Origin: Mycolicibacterium vinylchloridicum
GTDB lineage: Bacteria; Actinomycetota; Actinomycetes; Mycobacteriales; Mycobacteriaceae
Assembly (NCBI RefSeq): GCF_013404075.1
Contig: NZ_JACBJQ010000002.1
Location: forward strand, 186,001 to 250,000
DNA length: 64,000 nucleotides
Direction of reading: 5' to 3'
The notes beneath the pieces were generated by a model that was not told the DNA's origin, searched no databases, and was given only the letters and a program-made list of their open reading frames with translations. Position 1 is the first letter of the stretch, and every line of letters starts with the position of its first letter. Positions 34,395-43,281 of this stretch are shown one piece after another. A program made the translations under genes and the position numbers.

Positions 34395-34454
34395 GGCTTG
34401 CCTCGCTTCGCTCGCCTGCGGGGGCTCATGGCTTGCCTCGCTTCGCTCGCCTGC
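34385..34454. repeat. Perfect 35-bp tandem duplication at the pbpA-pknA junction
   Basis: 34385-34419 and 34420-34454 are identical 35-bp units. Each carries a GAGG ribosome-site-like sequence and an ATG, on the minus strand. The unit length is not a multiple of three, so the duplication shifts frame. Confidence 0.95.
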
Positions 34455-34465
34455 GGGGCCTTCAT
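34391..34465 (-). CDS. Mini-ORF bridging pbpA and pknA
   Basis: 24 residues. Its ATG overlaps the pbpA stop (ATGA, 34465-34462) and its TGA overlaps the pknA start (ATGA, 34394-34391). The peptide is short and basic (ends RRRAKRGKP) and is probably a translational coupler rather than a functional protein. Without the 35-bp duplication the same ATG would be in frame with pknA. Confidence 0.5.
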   Translation of the reverse strand: MKAPQASEARQAMSPRRRAKRGKP

Positions 34466-35937
34466 GCCGCCCCCTGCAGAGCCGCCGCGATGGTTGCCCG
34501 CCCCACCGGGGCCGCCAGCGCACCGCCGGTGGCCGAGAGCCGGTCGCCGCCGTTCTCGATCAGCACCGACACCGCCACCTTGGGGCTCTGTGCGGGTGCG
34601 AATGCGATGTACCAGGCATGTGGAGGGGTGTTTCGTGGGTCGGTACCGTGCTCGGCGGTACCCGTCTTCGATGCGATCTGCACGCCGGGAATCGCCCCTT
34701 TCTGCTGGGTCATCTGCTCGGCGCCGACCATCAAATCTGTCAGTTTAGCCGCGACCTGCGCAGAGACGGCGCGCCGCTGCTCCTGCGGGGCCGTGGTGCT
34801 GATGTTGGACAAATCCGGCCCCTTGAGGCTGTCCACCAGATACGGCTGCATCATCACACCGGAGTTGGCGATCGCCGCCGCGACCAACGCGTTCTGCAAG
34901 GGTGTCACCGCCACGTCTTTCTGACCCATGCTCGACATTCCCAGCGCGGCGGCGTCGGACACCGGGCCGATCGTCGACTCCGCGACCTGCAGCGGGATCG
35001 GTGCCGGCGGGCTGTCGAACCCGAACGCCTGCGCGGCGCTGCGCAGGGCGTCGGCACCGACCCGGATACCCAGTTCGACGAAAGCTGTATTGCACGAGCG
35101 GGCGAAGGCCTCCCGCAGTGTGGCGGTCGGGCCGCTGCCGCACGGTGTTCCGCCGTAGTTCTCCAGGGTGGCCGTGCTGTTCGGCAGTTGGATCTGCGGC
35201 GCACTGGTGAGCTGATCGGTATCGGTCACCCCGGACTGCAGTGCCGCCGCGGTGGTGATGACCTTGAAGGTGGACCCCGGCGGGAACGTCTCGGAGATGG
35301 CCCGGTTGGTCAGTGGCGAGGCCGGATCGTCGCGCAGCTGCTGCCAGGCGGTGCCCTGCTCCTCGGTGTCGTGGGTGGCCAGCAGGTTGGGGTCGTACGA
35401 CGGGGAGGACACCATCGCCAGGACCTTGCCGGTGGACGGCTCCAGTGCCACCACCGAACCGCGGCAACCGCCGGTGCAGCCCTGCTGCATCGCCTCCCAG
35501 GCGGCCTGCTGAATCCGCGGCACGATCGTCGTGTCGACGTTGCCGCCACGCGGGTCGCGGCCGGTGAAGAAGTCGGCCAGCCGTCGCCCGAACAGGCGCT
35601 GATCCGAGCCGTTGAGGATGCCGTCCTCGGCGCGCTCGAGGCCGGTGCTCGAGTAGCGCAGCGAGTAGAAGCCCGTAATCGGTGCGTAGACATAGGGATT
35701 CGGGTATACCCGGAGGAACCGGTAGTGCCCGTTGGTGGACACCGAATACGCCAGCAGCTGTCCGCCCGCGGTGATCTGGCCCCGCTGGCGCGAGTACTCG
35801 TCGAGCAGGACGCGCTGGTTGCGCGGGTCGGCGCGCAGACCGTCGGCGCGGAAGACCTGGGTGATCGTCGCGTTGAGCAACAGCAGCACGATCAACGCCA
35901 TGATCATCACCGATATACGGCGCAGTGAGGTGTTCAT
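34462..35937 (-). CDS. pbpA: Penicillin-binding protein PbpA
   Basis: 491 residues from ATG 35937 ([15 protein letters not shown]). An N-terminal membrane anchor is followed by a PBP dimerisation domain and a transpeptidase domain with active-site Ser in [12 protein letters not shown] in ARSCNTAF, and KTG in [10 protein letters not shown] class B transpeptidase that cross-links peptidoglycan during division and is a PknB target in mycobacteria. It overlaps rodA by ATGA. Confidence 0.96.
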   Translation of the reverse strand: MNTSLRRISVMIMALIVLLLLNATITQVFRADGLRADPRNQRVLLDEYSRQRGQITAGGQLLAYSVSTNGHYRFLRVYPNPYVYAPITGFYSLRYSSTGLERAEDGILNGSDQRLFGRRLADFFTGRDPRGGNVDTTIVPRIQQAAWEAMQQGCTGGCRGSVVALEPSTGKVLAMVSSPSYDPNLLATHDTEEQGTAWQQLRDDPASPLTNRAISETFPPGSTFKVITTAAALQSGVTDTDQLTSAPQIQLPNSTATLENYGGTPCGSGPTATLREAFARSCNTAFVELGIRVGADALRSAAQAFGFDSPPAPIPLQVAESTIGPVSDAAALGMSSMGQKDVAVTPLQNALVAAAIANSGVMMQPYLVDSLKGPDLSNISTTAPQEQRRAVSAQVAAKLTDLMVGAEQMTQQKGAIPGVQIASKTGTAEHGTDPRNTPPHAWYIAFAPAQSPKVAVSVLIENGGDRLSATGGALAAPVGRATIAAALQGAA

Positions 35938-37337
35938 ACCCGCTCGATCACCTCGGTGCTGGAGGCCGCGATCGATGTGTGCGGGCTGGCCATGATCGGG
36001 CGCCGGGCGGCGTGCGAGATCTTGACCAGGATGGCCAGCAGCAGATAGTTCGCCACCAGTGACGAGCCGCCATAGGACATCCACGGGGTGGTCAGGCCGG
36101 TCAGCGGGATCAGCCCGGTGACGCCGCCGACGACGATGAACAACTGGATCGCCAGTGTCGAGGCGAGCCCGGCGGCCAGCAGCTTGCCGAAGCTGTCCCG
36201 CACCGCGATCGCGGTGCGCAGGCCCCGCACGATCACGATGGTGTACAGCATGAGCACGCCGGCCAACCCGACCAGCCCCAGCTCCTCACCGACCGCGGCG
36301 GTGATGAAGTCGGTGGAGGCCGCGGGCACGGTTCCCGGTTGCCCGTTGCCCAGGCCGGTGCCGAAGATGCCGCCGGTGGCAAAGCTGAACTGGGACTGCA
36401 CCATTTGATAGCCGGCGCCCTCGGGGTCGCCGAACGGGTCCAGCCAGGTCTGCACCCGGACCTGGACGTGATCGAACAGGTAGTAGGCCGCCACGCTGCC
36501 CGCGGCGAACAGGCTCAGGCCGATCACCACCCAGCTGAACCGGTCGGTGGCGATGTAGACCATCACCAGGAACGAGGAGTACAGCAGCAGCGAGGTACCC
36601 AGATCCTTCTCGAACACCATGACGCCGATGGAGATGATCCAGGCCGCCAGCAGCGGCGCCAGGTCCCGGGGCCGCGGCAGGTCCGCGCCGAGGACGTGCT
36701 TGCCGGCGCTGGTGAACACATTGCGCTTGGCAACCAGCACGGCAGCGAAGAAGATCAGCAGCAGGATCTTGGAGAACTCGGCGGGCTGAATGCTGAAGCC
36801 CGGGAAGCGAATCCAGATCTTGGCGCCGTTGGTCTCGGAGAAGCGAGCAGGCAGCAGAGCCGGAATCGCCAGCAGCACAAGGCCGGCCAACCCGAAGGTG
36901 TACCCGTAGCGGGCCAGGATGCGGTGGTCCTTGAGGAACACCACGACCAGTGAGAAGCCGACGACGCCGACGAGCGTCCACAGCATCTGCTGTTCTTCGC
37001 TGGGGCCCCGCTGTGACGTCAGCGCGCCGCCGATCAGGTCGAGGCGGTGAATCATCACCAGGCCAAGGCCGTTGAGCAGCGCGACAACCGGTAGCAGTAC
37101 CGGGTCGGCGTAGGGCGCGAAGCGCCGGATGGCCAGGTGTGCGCAGACGAACAGGGTGAGGAAGGCCAGCGTGGAGCTCGCCAGATCCCAGCTGATGCCC
37201 TGCTCTTGGTTCGCCTCGACGATCAGCAGCGCGACGACGGTGATCAGGGTGGCGAAGCAGAGCAGCAGCAGCTCGGCATTGCGGCGGGTCGGCATTGCCG
37301 GTACCAGCGTGACGGGTGCCTGCGGTTGGGTGCTCAC
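35934..37337 (-). CDS. rodA: RodA/FtsW family peptidoglycan polymerase
   Basis: 467 residues from GTG 37337, with GAGGAAA upstream. A SEDS-family multi-pass protein (about 12 helices) with the conserved GFSIQPAEFSKI and FEKDLGTSLLL segments and the LTTPWMSYGGSS signature. It polymerises glycan strands together with the partner transpeptidase PbpA encoded next. The GTG overlaps the stop of a mini-ORF that bridges from pstP. Confidence 0.95.
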   Translation of the reverse strand: MSTQPQAPVTLVPAMPTRRNAELLLLCFATLITVVALLIVEANQEQGISWDLASSTLAFLTLFVCAHLAIRRFAPYADPVLLPVVALLNGLGLVMIHRLDLIGGALTSQRGPSEEQQMLWTLVGVVGFSLVVVFLKDHRILARYGYTFGLAGLVLLAIPALLPARFSETNGAKIWIRFPGFSIQPAEFSKILLLIFFAAVLVAKRNVFTSAGKHVLGADLPRPRDLAPLLAAWIISIGVMVFEKDLGTSLLLYSSFLVMVYIATDRFSWVVIGLSLFAAGSVAAYYLFDHVQVRVQTWLDPFGDPEGAGYQMVQSQFSFATGGIFGTGLGNGQPGTVPAASTDFITAAVGEELGLVGLAGVLMLYTIVIVRGLRTAIAVRDSFGKLLAAGLASTLAIQLFIVVGGVTGLIPLTGLTTPWMSYGGSSLVANYLLLAILVKISHAARRPIMASPHTSIAASSTEVIERV

Positions 37338-37402
37338 GCCGTTTCCTCGCAGGCTCGGCCACGGCATGCCTGCCATCGATTCGCTCCGCAAGCGTCGCTC
37401 AT
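37334..37402 (-). CDS. Mini-ORF bridging pstP and rodA
   Basis: 22 residues. Its ATG overlaps the pstP stop (ATGA) and its TGA overlaps the rodA GTG (GTGA). The peptide has three cysteines, but the sequence is more likely a MIRU-like coupling element than a functional gene. It resembles the pbpA-pknA linker when aligned around AGCGAA-CGA-GGCA. Confidence 0.45.
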   Translation of the reverse strand: MSDACGANRWQACRGRACEETA

Positions 37403-38928
37403 GCCGCCGCCCGGCAGTCGGTGCCCGGCTTCTGCGGCGCTGCGGGCAGTTGCGTGACCGTGGGTGCGGTTGTGGCGGTGCCACTTTCACTCGGAGTCGG
37501 GGCAGGGGCCGAGGGCGGCTTGGCGCTCACGACCGGCGGAACCGGTGGGACCGAGGTCTGGGCCGAGGTGGGCGACGGCCCCGGCGCGGGAGGTGCGCTC
37601 GGAGCCGCGGTCGGAGTGGGCGTCGGTGCCGGGGTGGGGGCCGGTGTGCTCGTCGGCGGCGGCGCGCACGGTGGCAGTAGCGAGCTGTGGGCGAGCTCGC
37701 GCAGCTGTCCGATCGCGTCGTCGAGGCTGCCGGCCGGAAGCCCCGCCGTCACTTGCGCGCGTTCGGAAGGACGCAGGTCCTGCAGCCGCATCAATTGGCA
37801 GCCCAGCGATTCGGTGGGCTGGCCGTAGCTGATCTGGGACAGCTCGTTGCGGTCGTTGAGGCAGCCCAGCAGGTACGGCTCCTGCAGCGGGATGCTCAGG
37901 ATCGAACCCTCGATACCGCGCATGATCGCCACCGTGCCGTCATGGGCACTGACGTAATAGTTGCTGCGAATGATCTGGCGGCCGACCGCCAGCCCGGCCA
38001 GCGCCAACAACAGGATCACCGCGGCGGCGATGATCATCCGCCGGCGTGAGCGCGGCTTGGCCGGCGGTTCGGGTTCGGCCACTACGCGTTTGGCGGCCGG
38101 GGGCCGTGCCGTGATGGCCGACGCACGACCAGCCGCGGTGTTCGGCGGTGCGGCGTTGTCGTCGTCCCCGGAGACCGCCCCGGCCAGGATCGGCTGCGTC
38201 TGGCCGCCGTAGTCGTGGTCGACGACGTCGGCGACCACCACGGTCACGTTGTCCGGGCCGCCGCCGCGAAGGGCCAGCTCGATCAGCCGGTCGGCGCTCT
38301 CGGCGACATCCGGGATCTGCAGGGCCTCCAGGATGGTCTCCTGGCTGACCGGATCGGACAGCCCGTCGGAGCACAGCAGATAGCGGTCGCCTTCTTTGGC
38401 TTCCCGCATGATCAGCGTCGGCTCCACCTCATGCCCGGTCAGCGCCCGCATGATCAGCGAGCGCTGCGGGTGGCTGTGCGCTTCCTCGGCGGTGATGCGG
38501 CCCTCGTCGACGAGGGTCTGCACAAAGGTGTCGTCCTTGGTGATCTGCGAGAGTTCGCCGTCGCGCAACAGATAGCCGCGCGAGTCGCCGATGTGGACAA
38601 GCCCAAGTCTGTTGCCCGCGAACAGGATTGCGGTCAGCGTGGTGCCCATACCCTCAAGCTCGGGCTCCAGCTCGACGTGCGCGGCGATGGCCGAGTTGCC
38701 TTCGCGCACCGCCCCGTCGAGCTTGCTCAACAGGTCGCCGCCGGGCTCGTCGTCGTCGAGATGGGCCAACGCGGCGATCACCAGCTGGGAGGCCACCTCA
38801 CCGGCGGCGTGCCCGCCCATGCCGTCGGCCAGTGCGAGCAGTCGCGCGCCGGCGTAGACCGAGTCTTCGTTGTTGGCGCGCACCAGGCCGCGGTCGCTGC
38901 GGGCGGCGTAACGCAGGACAAGGGTCAC
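37399..38928 (-). CDS. pstP: Serine/threonine phosphatase PstP (PPM family)
   Basis: 509 residues. The N-terminal PP2C/PPM domain has the metal-binding motifs RANNEDSV, ALADGMGGHAAG, GTTLTAIL, LLCSDGLSD and GGPDNVTVVV. A linker and one membrane helix (MIIAAAVILLLALAGLAVG) precede an extracytoplasmic domain ending in a long Pro/Ala/Thr-rich tail. It dephosphorylates PknA, PknB and their substrates. GTG start overlapping the fhaB stop. Confidence 0.96.
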   Translation of the reverse strand: MTLVLRYAARSDRGLVRANNEDSVYAGARLLALADGMGGHAAGEVASQLVIAALAHLDDDEPGGDLLSKLDGAVREGNSAIAAHVELEPELEGMGTTLTAILFAGNRLGLVHIGDSRGYLLRDGELSQITKDDTFVQTLVDEGRITAEEAHSHPQRSLIMRALTGHEVEPTLIMREAKEGDRYLLCSDGLSDPVSQETILEALQIPDVAESADRLIELALRGGGPDNVTVVVADVVDHDYGGQTQPILAGAVSGDDDNAAPPNTAAGRASAITARPPAAKRVVAEPEPPAKPRSRRRMIIAAAVILLLALAGLAVGRQIIRSNYYVSAHDGTVAIMRGIEGSILSIPLQEPYLLGCLNDRNELSQISYGQPTESLGCQLMRLQDLRPSERAQVTAGLPAGSLDDAIGQLRELAHSSLLPPCAPPPTSTPAPTPAPTPTPTAAPSAPPAPGPSPTSAQTSVPPVPPVVSAKPPSAPAPTPSESGTATTAPTVTQLPAAPQKPGTDCRAAA

Positions 38929-39392
38929 GGGCGCAGCTCGATTACCGTCTTGCCGATGTGCACCGGCGTGCCGATCGGAACGCGTACTGCCGTTGTCACC
39001 TTCGCCCTGTCGAGGTATGTGCCGTTGGTCGATCCTAGGTCTTCCACGTACCAGTCGGAACCGCGCTGGGAGAGCCGGGCGTGGCGGGTGGAGGCGTAAT
39101 CGTCGGTGAGCACCAGCGTCGAGTCATCGGCGCGGCCGATCAGCACCGGCTGGCTACCCAGGGTGATTCGGGTGCCGGCCAGAGCTCCGTCGGTGACGAC
39201 CAGGTAGCGCGCGGCGTGCCGCTGCTGGCGCGACGGCAGTAGTGTGCCGCGCAGCGCCAGGCCCCGGCGCACCATCACGGCGCCGGTGGGCGCATAGATG
39301 TCGTTGCGCAGGATGCGCAGCACAGACCAGATGAACAGCCACAGCAACAGCAGGAAGCCGGCGCGCGTCAGCTGCAGTACCAGTCCCTGCAT
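38925..39392 (-). CDS. fhaB: FHA-domain protein FhaB (FipA)
   Basis: 155 residues from ATG 39392, with GAGAGGA upstream. One N-terminal membrane helix (AGFLLLLWLFIWSVLRIL) is followed by a C-terminal FHA domain with phosphothreonine-binding residues in VLIGRADDSTL, TRHARLS and LGSTNGTYLD. In M. tuberculosis it links FtsZ and FtsQ and is a PknA/PknB substrate. Length matches Rv0019c. Confidence 0.95.
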   Translation of the reverse strand: MQGLVLQLTRAGFLLLLWLFIWSVLRILRNDIYAPTGAVMVRRGLALRGTLLPSRQQRHAARYLVVTDGALAGTRITLGSQPVLIGRADDSTLVLTDDYASTRHARLSQRGSDWYVEDLGSTNGTYLDRAKVTTAVRVPIGTPVHIGKTVIELRP

Positions 39393-39542
39393 CCGGCGTC
39401 CTCTCCGTCCTCGTGCCCCGCTTACCGTTCCCGCGATACCAGCAGGCACCGGGCCGACTTCGGCACCGTCACGATACTTGGACGCCGGTAGGTGTGCGGG
39501 TGAAGCCACTCCCGCCTCAACCAAGCTGCGGCCCCGCCGACC

Positions 39543-40958
39543 TCAGTGAACGCGGACGATGATCTCGGAATGACCCAGCCGGATGACATCCCCGTCGGCC
39601 AGCTGCCACTCCTGCACCGGTGCATTGTTCACCGTGGTTCCGTTGGTGGAATTCAGGTCGGACAGCAGTGCGACCTGGCCGTCCCACCGGATCTCCAGAT
39701 GCCGGCGCGAGACGCCGGTGTCGGGCAACCGGAACTGGGCATCCTGGCCGCGGCCGATGACGTTGGCGCCTTCGCGCAGCTGGTAGGTCCGGCCGCTGCC
39801 GTCGTCGAGTTGCAGGGTGACGGCATGCCCGGTCGACGGGTACTCGCCCTGCGCCGGCGGCTGGGCGTATCCGCCGTAGCCACCGCCGGCGGGCTGGCCG
39901 TAGTCGTAGTCGCGGCCGGCAGGCTCGGCGTAGCCGCCCTGCTCGTAGCCGCGGCCGTAGTCGGGCTGGCCATAGTCCGGACGGCCGTAGCCGCCGGCAG
40001 GCTGGCCGTAGCCGCCTTGCTCGTAGCCGCCCTGTTCGGGGTAGCCGGGCCGGGGCTCGGGCCGGCCGTAGCCGGCGTCCTCGTGCCGGCCCGGTCCGCG
40101 GCCGTAGTCGTAATCGCTGGACGGCGGGGCTTGGGGCGGATAGCCGCCGCCTTGCGGCGGACCGTAGCCGCCGCCGTATCCGGGGGGCGGACCCTGACGG
40201 TAGCCCTGGTCGTAGCCCTGACCCTGGCCGCCGGGAGGTTGGCCGTAGCCGCGGTCGGCCGGCGGGCGCTGTTCGTAACCGGCGCCGTAGGCGTAGCCGC
40301 CCTGATCGGGGTAGCCCTGGCGCTGGCCGTAGCCGCCCTGGTCGGGATAGCCGCCTTGCTCAGGTGGATAGGGGCCGCGCCCCTCGGGGGCGGCGGGGCG
40401 CTGCTCGTCCGGGCGCGGGTAGCGGTCGTCGTAATAGTCGTCGCCGGGCCGCCCCTGACCCTGGTCGCCGCGGTAGGTGGGGTTGTCGCTCATCGCTGGT
40501 ACTCCTGGTTCTGCGGTGTACGCCTGGTTCGATTGTGGCGGGGCGGTGCTGGCGTGGAACGGGTGGGGGTCGGCGTCAGGATTGACGACGCCGCGCGCAC
40601 GGTATTGGCCGGTGTGCAGGCTCGGCGACTGCTCGAACCTGACAACCACATCACCATACGTTTGCCACCCCTGATCTCGGATGTATCCGCCCAAGTGTTT
40701 GGCAAAAGTGTCCGTGGTGAGATCGCGATCGGCGCTGACCTTCTCGAAGTCAGATGCACTGAGCGTAATGACGTATTCATTGGGGGCCAAAAAACGTTCG
40801 CGGGAGAGCGTCTGTACACCAGCGGAGGCTTCCCGCCGCAAGGCGGCTTCTACCTCCGCAGGTGCGATTGATCCGCCGAACACCCGGGCGAAGGCGTCGC
40901 CCACGGTGTTCTCGAGTCTGCGCTCGATGCGTTGAACCAGACCTCTCTGGTTACTCAT
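39543..40958 (-). CDS. fhaA: FHA-domain protein FhaA
   Basis: 471 residues. The N-terminal DUF3662 domain (~1-130) starts MSNQRGLVQRIERRLENTVG. A long low-complexity middle (~165-365) is rich in Gly, Tyr, Pro and Gln, with repeats such as YPDQGGY. The C-terminal FHA domain has NVIGRGQDAQF, VSRRHLEI and LNSTNGT. It binds phosphorylated MurJ pseudokinase to regulate peptidoglycan synthesis at poles and septum. It is the first gene of the fhaA-fhaB-pstP-rodA-pbpA-pknA-pknB operon, 150 bp upstream of fhaB. Confidence 0.95.
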   Translation of the reverse strand: MSNQRGLVQRIERRLENTVGDAFARVFGGSIAPAEVEAALRREASAGVQTLSRERFLAPNEYVITLSASDFEKVSADRDLTTDTFAKHLGGYIRDQGWQTYGDVVVRFEQSPSLHTGQYRARGVVNPDADPHPFHASTAPPQSNQAYTAEPGVPAMSDNPTYRGDQGQGRPGDDYYDDRYPRPDEQRPAAPEGRGPYPPEQGGYPDQGGYGQRQGYPDQGGYAYGAGYEQRPPADRGYGQPPGGQGQGYDQGYRQGPPPGYGGGYGPPQGGGYPPQAPPSSDYDYGRGPGRHEDAGYGRPEPRPGYPEQGGYEQGGYGQPAGGYGRPDYGQPDYGRGYEQGGYAEPAGRDYDYGQPAGGGYGGYAQPPAQGEYPSTGHAVTLQLDDGSGRTYQLREGANVIGRGQDAQFRLPDTGVSRRHLEIRWDGQVALLSDLNSTNGTTVNNAPVQEWQLADGDVIRLGHSEIIVRVH

Positions 40959-41049
40959 CTCACCGCCTACCTCGAGTCCGCCGCGTGTCGTGGCGGCGCA
41001 TGCCGTCCCCTGATGGTATCGGCCCAGGTCGTCGCCCCGTCACCATGAA

Positions 41050-41062
41050 GATTCTGAGAATC
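41050..41062. promoter_or_regulatory. Short palindrome upstream of fhaA
   Basis: GATTCT-g-AGAATC lies about 90 bp upstream of fhaA in the region that must carry its promoter. It may be an operator; nothing more can be said. Confidence 0.35.
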
Positions 41063-41138
41063 CCGTTACACCTGGTCAGGGCCTCGGCGGCAGGGGTGTG
41101 ACGACGGTCGCTCCCCTGGTCGGGGCCGCGGTCGCGAG

Positions 41139-41169
41139 TTGGGGTGCACCCCCCGGGCCGTGATACGCT
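41139..41169 (+). promoter_or_regulatory. Candidate tRNA-Leu promoter
   Basis: TTGGGG (41139-41144) and TACGCT (41164-41169) with a 19-bp spacer lie about 15 bp before the tRNA 5' end. Confidence 0.45.
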
Positions 41170-41183
41170 CCCCCGGTTGTTTC

Positions 41184-41266
41184 GGGCGAGTGGCGGAATG
41201 GCAGACGCGCTGGCTTCAGGTGCCAGTGTCCTTCGGGACGTGGGGGTTCAAGTCCCCCTTCGCCCA
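41184..41266 (+). tRNA. leuT: tRNA-Leu (CAG)
   Basis: Acceptor GGGCGAG pairs with TTCGCCC (41259-41265). The anticodon is CAG (41217-41219), with a long variable arm and T-loop GGGTTCAAGTCCC. 83 nt, CCA not encoded. Its 3' end forms the left side of a 10-bp direct repeat bounding an apparent insertion. Confidence 0.96.
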
Positions 41267-41270
41267 CAAT
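41261..41270 (+). repeat. Left direct repeat (attL-like) at the tRNA-Leu 3' end
   Basis: CGCCCACAAT covers the last six bases of the tRNA plus four more. It is repeated exactly 2000 bp away at 43261-43270. Confidence 0.6.
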
Positions 41271-41297
41271 GTGTGGTTCTACGAACTGCGACGCATG

Positions 41298-41327
41298 AGG
41301 TCACGAACCAGATTTGGTTCGTGACCT
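41298..41327. terminator. Strong stem-loop after tRNA-Leu
   Basis: Perfect 13-bp arms AGGTCACGAACCA / TGGTTCGTGACCT with a GATT loop. It could terminate both tRNA-Leu and the convergent AlbA_2 gene; there is no T tract. Confidence 0.7.
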
Positions 41328-41423
41328 TCGTGTTTGGTGGGGTTGGCCGAAGTGATGTGGATTCAGCAGGGCGTAGGGGACCTTCTGTCGGCAAATCCCT
41401 GACAACTCAGACCAGTTCTCGGG

Positions 41424-43094
41424 TCAAGAGCCTTGTGAGTCGGTCAGAACGTAGCGAGCCCCGCGGCGTTCGCCCCGGAGAGTTAGGCGCCCGTCGTCGA
41501 CCAGTCGCTTCAACGTTGCGCGCGCTTGTACCGGAGTCGTCTGGCAGAGCAGGGCGGCTTGGCTCCGATTGATCGATCCGTACGCGCTGACGTAATCGAG
41601 GACCATCCGCTCCTGTTGCAGGGGGTCAGCCCCTTTGACACGAACGTAGGCATTGCGGTCCTGCGCCAAGTCGTAGAAGCGTGCAGTGAGGTGGAACCGG
41701 CGGCTTCGTCCCACCCCACGAGCTTCCAGGATTCCAGCTTCGACGAGCCGGCCGAAGAGGCTCTTCGCCGTCGCCGGAATCAAATTGAGGGCCTCGGCGA
41801 CCTCGGGGCTCGTGGCAGACCCCGACGACTTCACCTCGTGGACTATGCGCAGCTCATCCAGACTCAGCGGCTGCTGGCGCTGGTTTTCCCAGGACAGGAG
41901 AAATCTCACCAAGTCGAGGTCGGCATGTCCGAGAGGCACCGTGACTACGACTGACTCGGCATTGCTTCGCGAGTAATCGGGGACGTCGCGGCCGGCACGC
42001 AGTTGTTGCTCAAACATGTCATTGACGCCCTTGCCTCGGCGTTCGACTAGGCCGGCTCGCTTGAATGCGGCAGCGAGTAGCGGACTGCGGGGGCGGGACT
42101 GGTCAAGGATGTTCGCGATAGTGACGCCGGGAGGGAAGCCACCGGGATTCGACACGACGAACTCAGTGGCCGTGACTTGCACAACGGTAGGCCCGAGCGC
42201 CGCGTAGTCGCGGTGCACCAGAGCATTCGCGACCGCTTCCCGGCGTGTCACGGAGGGGATGAGCGAAATCTCTACGCGATGTATGCCCGCCATGAGTTCG
42301 GTGACGCTGTTGCGCTGATCGATGAGGTCTCGCAAGGCTTCGGCCGCTCGTAGCAGCGGAGCAACAATGCGGACGTTGGCAGAACTATTGCCGGGGCGTA
42401 GATCCTGAAATAGAAACTCCGCGTTGGGCACCCAACGGCGTACGGCATCTTCGGTTCCGAACAACAGAACCGCTCCCAGGCTCAGCGGATCGTTGAGCGG
42501 AACGAGACCGAGTGCTCGCAGTATGTCGACGTCAGAAAGTTCACCCAGGTCGTCACCGGCGGCATGACAAAGCCTGCGGAAGCGGTCAAATTCGTTGGAG
42601 TCCAAGTCGTTGAAGACCGCACCGCGCGCCACTGCTGCGGCGAAGTCCTGCCCACGCATCACCATGCCCATACTGACGATCTCATGTGCTGTCATCGGGA
42701 CGCAGGCTGGCTTCCCGGTCGTATCGATCACTCGCCTGGTGAAGACGCCGAGCTTGGTGCCGATCGGGCCCGGGTCCGCGCGGGGGATGTCGATGCGAAT
42801 GATCTCGCGGTTGTCGACAAGCTCGACGCTGACATCGACGGCAAGCGCGGGCTCGGTATTGGCTTGTATGTACGCGGCGACTCGGGCGGGATCGGTGTTG
42901 GTGCCATGCCGCGGGGCAGCGCCGACCACAGTCCCGTCATCTTCGACACCGACAATGAGTACGCCGCCGTCACCGTTTGCGAGGCAGGCGACCGCCTTCG
43001 CTAGATCTCTATCGTTGATGTCCGACTTGAATTCGATTGTCAGGCTCTCGCCGCCGGCGAGTATGGCGCGCGTGTCCACCCCACGATTATGCAT
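41424..43094 (-). CDS. AlbA_2 (Schlafen-like) domain ATP-binding protein / putative transcriptional regulator
   Basis: 556 residues from ATG 43094 (GTG 43079 is an alternative). The N-terminal AlbA_2/Schlafen domain (~15-130) shows IEFKSDINDRDLAKAVACLAN then GVLIVGVEDDG. A middle part resembles the RecG-like ATPase (HATPase_c_4) with REAVANALVHRDYA and FVVSNPGGFP, and the C terminus has winged-helix segments. Related proteins are regulators or defence-associated factors; the substrate is unknown. Base composition looks lower in G+C than its neighbours. It sits alone in a 2-kb segment after tRNA-Leu, with an inverted repeat at its promoter. Confidence 0.85.
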   Translation of the reverse strand: MHNRGVDTRAILAGGESLTIEFKSDINDRDLAKAVACLANGDGGVLIVGVEDDGTVVGAAPRHGTNTDPARVAAYIQANTEPALAVDVSVELVDNREIIRIDIPRADPGPIGTKLGVFTRRVIDTTGKPACVPMTAHEIVSMGMVMRGQDFAAAVARGAVFNDLDSNEFDRFRRLCHAAGDDLGELSDVDILRALGLVPLNDPLSLGAVLLFGTEDAVRRWVPNAEFLFQDLRPGNSSANVRIVAPLLRAAEALRDLIDQRNSVTELMAGIHRVEISLIPSVTRREAVANALVHRDYAALGPTVVQVTATEFVVSNPGGFPPGVTIANILDQSRPRSPLLAAAFKRAGLVERRGKGVNDMFEQQLRAGRDVPDYSRSNAESVVVTVPLGHADLDLVRFLLSWENQRQQPLSLDELRIVHEVKSSGSATSPEVAEALNLIPATAKSLFGRLVEAGILEARGVGRSRRFHLTARFYDLAQDRNAYVRVKGADPLQQERMVLDYVSAYGSINRSQAALLCQTTPVQARATLKRLVDDGRLTLRGERRGARYVLTDSQGS

Positions 43095-43150
43095 AACTAT
43101 GGGCAGCAAGTGCCTTGTATGCGACGGAATCATAACTTTTGAAAGTTATG
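43092..43150. promoter_or_regulatory. Inverted-repeat operator and half-site upstream of the AlbA_2 gene
   Basis: CATAACTTT-tg-AAAGTTATG (43131-43150) is a perfect 9-bp inverted repeat. A near half-site CATAACTAT (43092-43100) overlaps the proposed start. A minus-strand -10-like TATGAT (43134-43129) overlaps the inverted repeat, so binding would block transcription. Confidence 0.6.
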
Positions 43151-43260
43151 AAGTGCGGCAATCGTGTCGTGCAATGTTCGTTGGCATGGTCCGCGGGAGC
43201 CCGAAGCAGCGGATGGACGACCCCGGCACCGGATTGGCACTCTGACCTGGAGTTGAGATC

Positions 43261-43270
43261 CGCCCACAAT
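43261..43270 (+). repeat. Right direct repeat (attR-like)
   Basis: CGCCCACAAT, identical to the tRNA-Leu 3' end plus four bases, directly before a strong plus-strand terminator. Confidence 0.55.
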
Positions 43271-43281
43271 TGCGACAGATC

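Noticed and set aside
39885..40480. Repeats in fhaA that could look like a CRISPR or minisatellite
   Set aside because: They are degenerate in-frame codon repeats for Gly/Tyr/Gln/Pro with no spacers; a low-complexity linker known in FhaA.
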